Shown here piece by piece: positions 8,245-14,639 of a stretch of DNA of 64,000 nucleotides; position 1 is the stretch's first letter, and each line of letters begins with the position of its first letter. Source of the DNA: Flavobacterium alkalisoli (lineage in GTDB: Bacteria > Bacteroidota > Bacteroidia > Flavobacteriales > Flavobacteriaceae); assembly GCF_008000935.1 (NCBI RefSeq), contig NZ_CP042831.1:2232001-2296000 (forward strand). Direction: 5' to 3'. The notes under the pieces are model-generated. The model was not told the DNA's origin. It ran no database searches and saw only the letters and a list, made by a program, of their open reading frames with translations. A program made the translations under genes and the position numbers.

Positions 8245-8738
8245 ATAGCCTTATCCCATTGAACTGCGCCGGCAGTATTAGTGTTATCCCTGAGTACCTG
8301 TCTTGTTTTCTCAGGCCCGTAAAAGCGAAGTATTTCCTTTTTCTCGGTAAAGTTTCCCCTTTCGAACACGCGCAGGATTACCGCACGCGCCTGCCTTATC
8401 CAGTCGATAGTCTCACTGTCGGTATCCCAGAAGAGGCTTTTGCGCAGCAGCTGCAGATCAGGACGGTTTTCCTGCAGGAGTTTCCTTTTCTCTTTTTCGA
8501 TCTCATAGTGCGTCTGCAACAGTGCCAGGGTACCCTGCTCAATCCCCAGTTCACGGTCAATTTTTAGTGCGGCGGGCAGGGGCAGGTTTCTTTTGCCTTT
8601 GATGATCTGGTTAAACGATTGTCGGGCCAGCCCTACCGATAAGGCAAAGGGGCGCTGGGCGAGGTTTCTCTTTCTGAGTTCCCGCTCCAGTATGATGCCC
8701 GGATGGATACCCCGGTATTTCTCAAATCGCTTTTCCAT
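8241..8738 (-). CDS. HigA-like helix-turn-helix antitoxin
   Basis: The 165-residue protein begins MEKRFEKYRGIHPG, followed by an XRE/HigA-type HTH (FALSVGLARQSFNQIIKGKRN, split around residues 30-50) and a helical C-terminal half that probably binds the toxin. The frame is open 22 codons further upstream, but the ATG at 8738 directly follows a promoter-like box and gives the normal beginning IHPGxxLxxEL seen in HigA proteins. It overlaps the toxin gene by 4 bases. The operator-promoter just upstream suggests autorepression. Confidence 0.82.
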   Translation of the reverse strand: MEKRFEKYRGIHPGIILERELRKRNLAQRPFALSVGLARQSFNQIIKGKRNLPLPAALKIDRELGIEQGTLALLQTHYEIEKEKRKLLQENRPDLQLLRKSLFWDTDSETIDWIRQARAVILRVFERGNFTEKKEILRFYGPEKTRQVLRDNTNTAGAVQWDKAI

Positions 8739-8742
8739 AGTA

Positions 8743-8773
8743 CAAATGTAAGCATTTTTGCTTACAAATGCAA
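8743..8773 (-). promoter_or_regulatory. Promoter and palindromic operator of the toxin-antitoxin operon
   Basis: On the minus strand 8750-8743 reads TACATTTG, an exact TANNTTTG -7 box, with TTG at 8773-8771 about 20 bases upstream. A perfect inverted repeat GTAAGCA-TTTT-TGCTTAC occupies 8748-8765, overlapping the box. The box ends only 4 bases before the ATG at 8738, so the transcript would be almost leaderless if this box is used. Repression by the HTH antitoxin is inferred. Confidence 0.65.
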
Positions 8774-8841
8774 TTTGTTTCGGTCTTAAGCTTCTTACGT
8801 TCATAGGTATAAAAAGATTAATGAATTACTACATACACAAA

Positions 8842-9747
8842 TCATTTACGGATAACCAGGTAAGACAGGGCGGGGTCGGCCAGCAGCCTTTCCATTTCCG
8901 ATTGTATGATCTCCTGCACATCCTGCTTTACCTGTGCATAATTTCGTTGTACCATCAATGGGTCTATTTTGCGTACAAGCGGGATTTCCTTATAGCCTGC
9001 TTCTTCCTTTTTGATGGCCTCATGATCGTTCAATATCTCACAATGGAACGCCTTGAGTTCCATCTTATTCATGGGGTCATCGGCTACCATCCCCACAAAC
9101 TCCCCGGAGCTCAGCGCGGCAATCTTCGAGACCGGTATGGCTGATTCCAGCTGTTTGGAGCGGCTGATGGAGGTATCGTTGCTGTTGATGGACAGGCTCT
9201 CCCGGTCCTGCATGATCTTGCCAAAACGCTCGGAGAGTTGCTTGGCGGTATCCCCGGTGACCTGCCCTGAGATGATGTTCCCTGTAATGTTCATGATCAC
9301 ATCGGCCTGTTCGCGTCCGTAGTCTTTACGCAGCTGGCTGAAATCCTGTATGCCCAGGCAGGTGGCTACCTTATTGCTTCTTGCCGTGGCAATAAGGCTG
9401 TCCATGTTATTGAGGTAGATGGTAGGGAACTCATCGAATACCAGACTGCTTTTGAGTTTCCCTTTTTTATTAACCTGTTTTACCAGCCTTGTCACGTACA
9501 GGGAAAGCACCGCACCGTAGATCTGTATCTTTTGCGGGTTGTTGCCCATGCAGACAATCTTAGGGTCCTCGGGATTGTTGATATCCAGGGTAAAATCATT
9601 GCCCGAGAGCACATAATACAGCTGTGGGGAGGACAATCTTGCCAGGGCAATCTTAGCCGAGGCAATCTGGCCCTCCAGCTGCTCCATGACATCGTTCAGA
9701 TAGGCGTGGGTTTCTTTGGACTTCAAAGATACCGACAACAACGGCAA
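8842..9747 (-). pseudogene. TraG/VirD4-type coupling protein, C-terminal fragment
   Basis: The open frame encodes 301 residues matching the C-terminal half of Bacteroidota TraG-type coupling ATPases. It contains the Walker B-like SSLVFDEFPTIYL, then ATARSNKVATCLGIQDFSQL and NITGNIISGQVTGDTAKQLSERFGK (split here across two strands of the fold). The N-terminal half, with membrane segments and the Walker A motif, is absent. The first 9 or so residues (MPLLSVSLK) are antisense to the neighbouring DUF3945 fragment, so the true homology begins near KSKETHAYLNDVM. The gene therefore cannot make a working ATPase. It marks a former conjugation system of the element. Confidence 0.83.
9713..9729. other. 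Rearrangement junction between traG and DUF3945 fragments
   Basis: Left of this point the minus strand encodes TraG; right of it the plus strand encodes a DUF3945 C-terminus. Both proteins lose their N-terminal parts here. The junction carries a short inverted repeat, TCTTTG-GACTT-CAAAGA. This fits a deletion of everything between two divergently transcribed genes, or an inversion end. Assembly error cannot be excluded from one sequence. Confidence 0.6.
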
Positions 9748-10135
9748 TTTCAGGCTGAACCACTACCACGAGAATTACGGCTATGACCTTGAGGCAGCAG
9801 TAGGTAAACATCCGATTAAGGAGCTGGACAATCCCTCGCATAAGGAAGATCTTATGAATTCCCTGAAAAAAGGAAATCTGCAATCCGCGACCTTTATTAA
9901 AGACGGGCAGGAGGTAAAACAGTATGTGGAGGCCAACCCGCAGTTTAAGACGGTCAATGTCTATGATGCGGATAAAAACAGGCTGGACATGCGCCAGGGT
10001 AAAGACCAGCAGCAGCGTGAGAAACAGGGCCAGTCGGCCAGGCAGGGACGAAGACAAGCCTCAAAGGCCGCCGATGAGCAGGGAACCGGTGAAGAAAAGC
10101 AAAAGAAACAACGCCGTAGTGCGCAAAAACTATAA
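9716..10135 (+). pseudogene. DUF3945-type mobile-element protein, C-terminal fragment
   Basis: The frame encodes 139 residues starting at a TTG, beginning DFKDTDNNGNFRLNHYHENY and continuing with IKELDNPSHKEDLMNSLKKG and VTF-like FIKDGQEVKQYVEANPQF. This matches the C-terminal repeats of DUF3945 proteins carried by Bacteroidota conjugative elements. The tail is a Lys/Arg/Gln-rich low-complexity stretch. The N-terminal bulk, normally several hundred residues, is missing because the reading frame begins exactly at the junction with traG. The stop overlaps the ATG of the next small gene (TAATG), so that gene may originally have been translationally coupled to it. Confidence 0.72.
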
Positions 10136-10422
10136 TGATGGAGCAACTACGGCCTCTAACTGCTTTTTTTGACCGGATTCAAAATGACGGAAGAATCAGC
10201 AGTACACACATCGGTATATTTGCGGCGCTTTTGCATTACAGGAAGCAGAAAGGCTTTGTAAATCCCATCGCTGCCTACAGCCGTCAGATTATGCCCCTTG
10301 CCAAAATCTCAGCTCTTAAAACCTATTGTCGTTGCCTTAAGGATCTGGATGCCTACGGCTATCTTCGTTATCTGCCCTCCAAAAAAAAGACCCGGCCCAG
10401 TATAATCCATTTTATGGAGTAA
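10135..10422 (+). CDS. Small winged-helix-like protein of conjugative elements
   Basis: The 95-residue protein reads MEQLRPLTAFFDRIQNDGRI then THIGIFAALLHYRKQKGF, and LKTYCRCLKDLDAYGYLRYLP. This pattern, common in small element-borne proteins of Bacteroidota, resembles the helix-turn-helix and wing of replication-organiser or MarR-like folds. It overlaps the upstream DUF3945 fragment by one base and shares its layout with the protein at 10745. Role unknown; probably DNA binding in element maintenance or excision control. Confidence 0.7.
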   Translation: MMEQLRPLTAFFDRIQNDGRISSTHIGIFAALLHYRKQKGFVNPIAAYSRQIMPLAKISALKTYCRCLKDLDAYGYLRYLPSKKKTRPSIIHFME

Positions 10423-10466
10423 GCCGGACAATAATATTTTAATGATAACCCTTATACTACGATGTT

Positions 10467-10748
10467 ATGAAAGAGCGACTAACAAGGGAAGATCTCCATC
10501 AGTTCGGGCAAAAGCTAATCGGCACAATCCGTGCGCTGCTCGAGCAGGAAGAAGCAAGAAATGAACCAAAGCTCCCGGTAGACTGGCTAAAGGGCAGGGC
10601 GGTGCGCAAGATCCTGGATATTTCTCCCGGGACCCTTCAGAACCTCAGGATAACGGGTAAAGTAAGGTTTCGGAAAATTCTGGGTTCCTACTATTACAAC
10701 CGGTCCGATCTGGAACAATTGTTTAACAAAGAACAAGAAAAGGGATGA
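10467..10748 (+). CDS. Excisionase/MerR-like helix-turn-helix protein
   Basis: The 93-residue protein has an acidic helical N-terminus followed by the helix-turn-helix_17 pattern KGRAVRKILDISPGTLQNLR, then ITGKVRFRKILGSYYYNRSD (wing) and LEQLF. Excisionase (Xis) and regulatory proteins in Bacteroidota conjugative elements have this layout. It overlaps the next gene by 4 bases (ATGA), so the two are probably co-translated. Linkage to an integrase 0.4 kb away supports an excision or regulatory role. Confidence 0.75.
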   Translation: MKERLTREDLHQFGQKLIGTIRALLEQEEARNEPKLPVDWLKGRAVRKILDISPGTLQNLRITGKVRFRKILGSYYYNRSDLEQLFNKEQEKG

Positions 10749-11032
10749 ATGCGGAGAAACTGATCCGGTACCTCTCAGCCATAGCAGCTGACCATCGCCT
10801 TTCGGTCTGGCATTCTGCACTGCTTACTGCCATAGGCCTCGCTGCGGTGCGACAGGGAAGGTCCACCGCGGTGAAAGTCAGCAGAACCCGGATAATGGCC
10901 TTATCACACATACGTACCCTGCCGACCTATCACAAATACCTGCGGGAACTGCAGGAAATGGACCTGATTGCCTACAGGCCTTCGTACCATCCTGGTGTAC
11001 GAAGTGAGGTGGATATAAAAAGACAACCGTAA
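10745..11032 (+). CDS. Small winged-helix-like protein, paralogue of the 10135 gene
   Basis: The 95-residue product aligns by eye with the product at 10135: RLSVWHSALLTAIGLAAVRQ, RTRIMALSHIRTLPTYHKYL and LQEMDLIAYRPS follow the same helix, turn and wing order. It starts within the stop of the excisionase-like gene. Its last codons form the left arm of a strong terminator. Function unknown; probably a DNA-binding accessory of the element. Confidence 0.7.
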   Translation: MNAEKLIRYLSAIAADHRLSVWHSALLTAIGLAAVRQGRSTAVKVSRTRIMALSHIRTLPTYHKYLRELQEMDLIAYRPSYHPGVRSEVDIKRQP

Positions 11033-11044
11033 GGTTGTCTTTTT
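11017..11044 (+). terminator. Rho-independent terminator
   Basis: AGACAACC and GGTTGTCT pair around a GTAA loop and are followed by T5; the loop contains the stop codon of the preceding gene. Confidence 0.85.
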
Positions 11045-11144
11045 ATATTTCTGCTTACCGTATGTGCTTTGATGAGCATGATGAAATGCAGCATAATCCT
11101 ATTGTAAAAAAGGTGACTGCTTTTATCCTTGAGCTTACAAAGTT

Positions 11145-12449
11145 CTATTTTATTCCATATTTTTCTTTGAGCTGCCTTAGTTCCTCTTCCAGTTTACTGA
11201 TGATCTCGAGACCTTCCTTTGGAATTTGTACCTGACTGCTGTTCAGGCGGCCTGTGAGCCCTTTCATTTCCCTGGCGATGGTCTGTTCTGTTGTCAGGGC
11301 ATAGGATTCGGTTTGTCGAATAGAAGAGTGTCCCAGCATTTCCTTAACCACATGTATGGGAACATCGTTATTAAGGGTGACCGTACTGCCGAAGGTACGT
11401 CGTGCCTTATGGGTGTTAAGTTCACAATCCAGTCCGCAGAGTGCAGCTATTTCTTTTAGGTAGGCATTCATCTTCTGGTTGGATGAAACCGGAAGGACAC
11501 TTCCCCTGGCTACACATAAAGGATGGTCCTTATACTTTTCAATAATTTCCTGTGCTTTGGGCAGCAGGGGTATGTTGGTTATATTTCCGGTTTTCTGCCT
11601 TTTGGACATGATCCAGCCCGCTCCGTCTATGCCGCTTCTTATATCGGTTCTCCTGAGCTGGTAGGTATCGATATATGCAAGCCCTGTATAGCACTGGAAA
11701 ATAAAAATATCGCGCACTACCTCGAGACGTTTGGTGGTAAACTCTTTTTCTTCCAGTACGGTTAATTCTTTTAAGGTCAGGGGCCACTTATTGGTTTTAG
11801 TCCTTTTTCTCCTGAACGCCCTGAAGGGATCCTGTGCAATAAGGTTTTTATCAATGGCCCTGTTTACCACTTTCCTCAAACAGGCAATATATTTTAATGC
11901 CGAATTGTTGACACAGTTCCGTACCGTTTTAAGGTACAGTTCATAGTTTGCAATAAAATCATAGTCCAGATCACGCAGTTCAATATCTTCGCTATTATAT
12001 TGGTAAAGCACAAAATCGCAGGCATGGGAGCGCGCTGTCTCATACCTTTTATAGGTTGCCATGGCATAATCCTTTCCGACAAGGGCAAGCATCTCACGGT
12101 TGTGGCTTGTGAATTCAGCCAGCAGCATTGCCTTAGAGCTGACACGTCCCAGTACAAAATCCATGATACGTTGGGCTGAGATTGTCTTCTCGTTATATAA
12201 AAGGTCGGTTTTGTATTTGTTTATCTTCATCTCAAGGGTATCCAGAAAATGATTAAGTTCCCTGGCATCTTCCTTACTGCCGATGGCTCTTTCTGTTTTG
12301 GTATCCCATCTTTGGATATCCCAGGTTCTTTTAGTCGAGGTTTCCTTTCGTTTTCCGTCTACTGTTATTCTCAGGTAGATGTACCTAAGTGTAGTTTCTT
12401 TTTTTTGCGGCTTCATAAAGAAGTTTAGTCCAAAACTTGTTTCTAACAT
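11145..12449 (-). CDS. int: Tyrosine recombinase / integrase
   Basis: The 434-residue protein has an N-terminal Arm-type domain (RYIYLRITVDGKRKE), a core-binding helical domain (about 105-210) and a C-terminal catalytic domain. The HxxR box is in THKARRTF (H347, R350), the second His in MLGHSSIRQ (H374), the nucleophile in TESYA (Y383), and the lysine in SKRQKTGN (K286). The first catalytic Arg, normally in TGLR, is Ala (TGLAYID), as in many Bacteroidota element integrases such as IntDOT. It is the gene nearest to ssrA and transcribed away from it, so it should recombine the element into the ssrA 3' end. A C-terminal coiled coil (EIISKLEEELRQLKEKY) is present. Confidence 0.93.
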   Translation of the reverse strand: MLETSFGLNFFMKPQKKETTLRYIYLRITVDGKRKETSTKRTWDIQRWDTKTERAIGSKEDARELNHFLDTLEMKINKYKTDLLYNEKTISAQRIMDFVLGRVSSKAMLLAEFTSHNREMLALVGKDYAMATYKRYETARSHACDFVLYQYNSEDIELRDLDYDFIANYELYLKTVRNCVNNSALKYIACLRKVVNRAIDKNLIAQDPFRAFRRKRTKTNKWPLTLKELTVLEEKEFTTKRLEVVRDIFIFQCYTGLAYIDTYQLRRTDIRSGIDGAGWIMSKRQKTGNITNIPLLPKAQEIIEKYKDHPLCVARGSVLPVSSNQKMNAYLKEIAALCGLDCELNTHKARRTFGSTVTLNNDVPIHVVKEMLGHSSIRQTESYALTTEQTIAREMKGLTGRLNSSQVQIPKEGLEIISKLEEELRQLKEKYGIK

Positions 12450-12550
12450 AACTTTACACTTTTAAGTTAATAAATATAAGATTACAGCCTATTTTAGTCA
12501 AGATGTAAAACTGCTTTATTGGTTGTAATACAGTTGTTTACGCTCTTTGT

Positions 12551-12607
12551 TGGTGCAAATTCGGTGCACTTTTTCCGTCGCAGCAGAATTGCACCGAAAT
12601 TGCACCG
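12551..12607. repeat. Symmetric array of four GGTGCA sites between int and ssrA
   Basis: GGTGCA occurs at 12552-12557 and 12563-12568, and its complement TGCACC at 12590-12595 and 12601-12606. Each pair is spaced 11 bp start to start, one helical turn. The left 19 bases and the reverse complement of the right 19 differ at only three positions. Such arrays are typical of integrase arm-type or Xis sites, or of an operator controlling int. Confidence 0.75.
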
Positions 12608-12652
12608 TAAACTTTGCCAGCTTTTGAAAATTATGTTGAAACAGGTAGAAAT

Positions 12653-12688
12653 AAAAAAAACCTGCAAATCAATAAATTTGCAGGTTTT
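12653..12688. terminator. Bidirectional terminator hairpin downstream of ssrA
   Basis: CCTGCAAAT (12661-12669) and ATTTGCAGG (12676-12684) are perfect arms with a 6-base loop, flanked by a run of A on the left and T4 on the right. It can end transcription from either side, including ssrA transcription on the minus strand. Confidence 0.75.
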
Positions 12689-12709
12689 ATGGGCTTTTCA
12701 GAAGATTTT

Positions 12710-12747
12710 GGTTGGTTTTGCAAACTTTGAAAAGTTTGTATCCAACC
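12710..12747. repeat. Nested inverted repeat at the ssrA 3' end, candidate attachment region
   Basis: CAAACTTT-GA-AAAGTTTG (12721-12738) is a perfect palindrome, nested inside GGTTGG (12710-12715) and CCAACC (12742-12747). It lies 6 bases outside the mature ssrA end. It could be an integrase core or accessory site or part of the tmRNA terminator; the sequence alone does not decide. Confidence 0.5.
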
Positions 12748-12752
12748 GTCTC

Positions 12753-13150
12753 TGTGGAATCGCCGGGAATCGAACCCGGGTCCAAACAGGGAAGCAAAGA
12801 GCTTTCTACACGTTTAGTTTTCGCTTGGATTTTCGATAGTGTGCAAGGCCGAAAACTGCCACACACTACTTAGCTTCTAAAGTCTCGAGGTCTCCGCGAA
12901 GCAAAAAAACCTCCAGGTCTATTTTTTCGGTTCTCCTATATGAAACGCCATAAACCAGGGCTTTTCAGGAGAATCCCGCCTTCCTACCTGGTAGGAACGA
13001 GGCTTAAAATCTTACTATAATTCAGATTAAGCAGCAAGAGCGTAATTATTTTCGCCGTTTAAAAGTGTTGAGACTTGTATTAACGAGAATCGTCCCCTTC
13101 TCGACGTGCTTACTGTTCAATTCGGCCTGCTGTCAAAACCAGTCGACCCC
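12753..13150 (-). ncRNA. ssrA: Transfer-messenger RNA (tmRNA)
   Basis: On the minus strand the 5' end reads GGGGTCGACTGGTTTTGACA and the 3' end GGGTTCGATTCCCGGCGATT then CCA. GGGGTCG pairs with CGATTCC to form the acceptor stem, and the TTCGATTCC T-arm is typical. The tag frame lies at 13027-13056 and encodes GENNYALAA with a TAA stop. The RNA rescues stalled ribosomes with SmpB. The discriminator is followed by CAG rather than an encoded CCA, so CCA may be added after transcription. The element is integrated beside its 3' end. The 5' boundary is inferred from stem pairing. Confidence 0.95.
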
Positions 13151-13357
13151 ATGGTAAGTTTTTCTTAGTAAGGTATATCCAATAAATATGCCAAACAAGA
13201 CAGCAAATTTAAGCATTTTTATTTTAATTTTTTAATTGCTGAGGCATTCAAATTTTGTTATATTTGAACACTGTTTTTGATGTAAAGTTATATTATTTTA
13301 TAAAAAACGTTTTCGAAGACGGTATGATAACATTATTTTATCTTTAAAAAAGTTGCA

Positions 13358-14578
13358 ATGAAAATCGGAATCATTAAAGAAAGAAAGTCTCCGCCAGACA
13401 GAAGGGTAGTGTTCTCACCACAAAAATTGGCCGAGCTGCAGAAGCAGTTTCCGCATGCAGAAATTAAGGTAGAACCTTCAGATATAAGGGTTTTTAAAGA
13501 TGAAGAATACAAGGTACTGGGTTTTGAATTAAGTAATGACCTGAGTGACTGTGATATTTTATTAGGTGTAAAAGAGGTGCCTATAGAGGCTCTTATTCCC
13601 GGCAAAAAATATTTTTTCTTTTCACATACCATTAAAAAGCAGGCTCATAACCGTAAACTGCTTCAGGCTATCATTAATAAGCATATTGATTTATACGATC
13701 ATGAAACTATAGTAGACGCAGGTAACAAGCGTTTAATTGGGTTTGGCCAGTATGCCGGTAATGTAGGAGCATATAATTGTTTCAGGGCATTTGGTTTGAA
13801 ATATGACCTTTTTAATTTACCTAAAGCAGAGACTCAACCAGACAAGCAAACGCTTATTTCTAAACTTAAAAAACAGTTCCTGCCTCCTGTAAAAATTGTT
13901 TTAACTGGTAAAGGAAAAGTAGGTATGGGTGCTAAAGAGATTTTAGATGCCATAAAAATAAAAGAGGTTAGTGTAGAAAACTTCCTTACTAAAACCTATA
14001 CCGAACCTGTATATGTTCAGCTTGATGTTACCGACTATAACAGACGTAAAGATGGAAAACAAGCTACTAAAGAGGACTTTTATGTAAATCCGGATAAATA
14101 TGAGTCAGATTTCGAAAGATTCTCTACCGTTGCAGATATCTTTATAGCGGGGCATTTTTATGCAAATGGTTCTCCTGCTATAGTAACCCGCGAAATGTTG
14201 GCTTCAAAAAATAATAAGATTAAGGTAGTTGCCGATATTTCTTGTGATGTGGCCGGACCAATAGCAAGTACGCTGAGGGCTTCTACTATCGCTGAACCTT
14301 TTTATGGTTATCATGCGGGGCAAAATACAGAGATAGACATGTACCACCCTTCGGCTATTGTAGTAATGGCTGTAGACAATTTACCTTGTGAATTGCCTAA
14401 GGATGCCAGTGAGGGATTTGGTGACATGTTCCTTAAATATGTTATTCCTGCATTTTTTAATGATGATACCGATGGTATACTTAAAAGAGCATTGATAACC
14501 CATAACGGAAATCTTACCCAAAGGTTTAAATACCTTGAAGATTATATAAGTGAAAACAACGAAGTGCCCCATAATTAA
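13358..14578 (+). CDS. AlaDH/PNT-like NAD(P)-dependent oxidoreductase (saccharopine dehydrogenase-like)
   Basis: The 406-residue protein starts MKIGIIKERKSPPDRRVVFS, the N-terminal domain shared by alanine dehydrogenase, transhydrogenase and lysine-forming saccharopine dehydrogenase. A nucleotide-binding loop is visible as VLTGKGKVGMGAKEIL near residue 183. It also has DISCDVAGPIAST and FYGYHAG, and ends near a strong terminator. It is probably a soluble dehydrogenase acting on an amino acid or its adduct. Its substrate cannot be decided from sequence; the saccharopine branch is favoured over alanine dehydrogenase by the FYVNPDKYESDF insertion. It is the first ordinary chromosomal gene beyond ssrA. 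Confidence 0.78.
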   Translation: MKIGIIKERKSPPDRRVVFSPQKLAELQKQFPHAEIKVEPSDIRVFKDEEYKVLGFELSNDLSDCDILLGVKEVPIEALIPGKKYFFFSHTIKKQAHNRKLLQAIINKHIDLYDHETIVDAGNKRLIGFGQYAGNVGAYNCFRAFGLKYDLFNLPKAETQPDKQTLISKLKKQFLPPVKIVLTGKGKVGMGAKEILDAIKIKEVSVENFLTKTYTEPVYVQLDVTDYNRRKDGKQATKEDFYVNPDKYESDFERFSTVADIFIAGHFYANGSPAIVTREMLASKNNKIKVVADISCDVAGPIASTLRASTIAEPFYGYHAGQNTEIDMYHPSAIVVMAVDNLPCELPKDASEGFGDMFLKYVIPAFFNDDTDGILKRALITHNGNLTQRFKYLEDYISENNEVPHN

Positions 14579-14592
14579 GGGGCATTTTTTTT
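14565..14592 (+). terminator. Rho-independent terminator
   Basis: TGCCCC and GGGGCA pair around an 8-base loop followed by T8. The left arm overlaps the last codons of the dehydrogenase gene. Confidence 0.88.
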
Positions 14593-14610
14593 ATAATGAT
14601 ATTAGTTTAC

Positions 14611-14618
14611 TAAATTTG
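14611..14618 (+). promoter_or_regulatory. -7 promoter box of the locus 1 regulator
   Basis: TAAATTTG matches TANNTTTG and lies 21 bases before the regulator ATG at 14640. A clear -33 element is not seen. Confidence 0.55.
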
Positions 14619-14639
14619 GTAAGCTAAATTGTCCTCATA

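Larger units (their letters stand above)
1..12752. mobile_element. Integrated element (ICE-like, probably decayed), integrase-proximal end
   Basis: This stretch is more G+C-rich than the chromosome to its right. It ends at the 3' end of ssrA with an outward-placed tyrosine integrase, the usual layout of a site-specific element. It carries conjugation-related remnants (a TraG-like and a DUF3945 fragment), small HTH proteins typical of Bacteroidota conjugative elements, a toxin-antitoxin pair and a DNA-repair cassette. The far end is outside the window, so the second attachment site cannot be seen. The transfer genes are missing apart from two truncated pieces, so the element is probably non-autonomous. 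The boundary on the right is placed at the ssrA 3' end by inference. Confidence 0.72.

Noticed and set aside
12753..12790. A tRNA T-arm-like segment read as a tRNA gene
   Set aside because: It is the tRNA-like domain of the tmRNA, confirmed by the 5' pairing and tag frame.
12519..12839. Plus-strand frame across the array and ssrA end
   Set aside because: Overlaps the tmRNA and GGTGCA array; no family resemblance.
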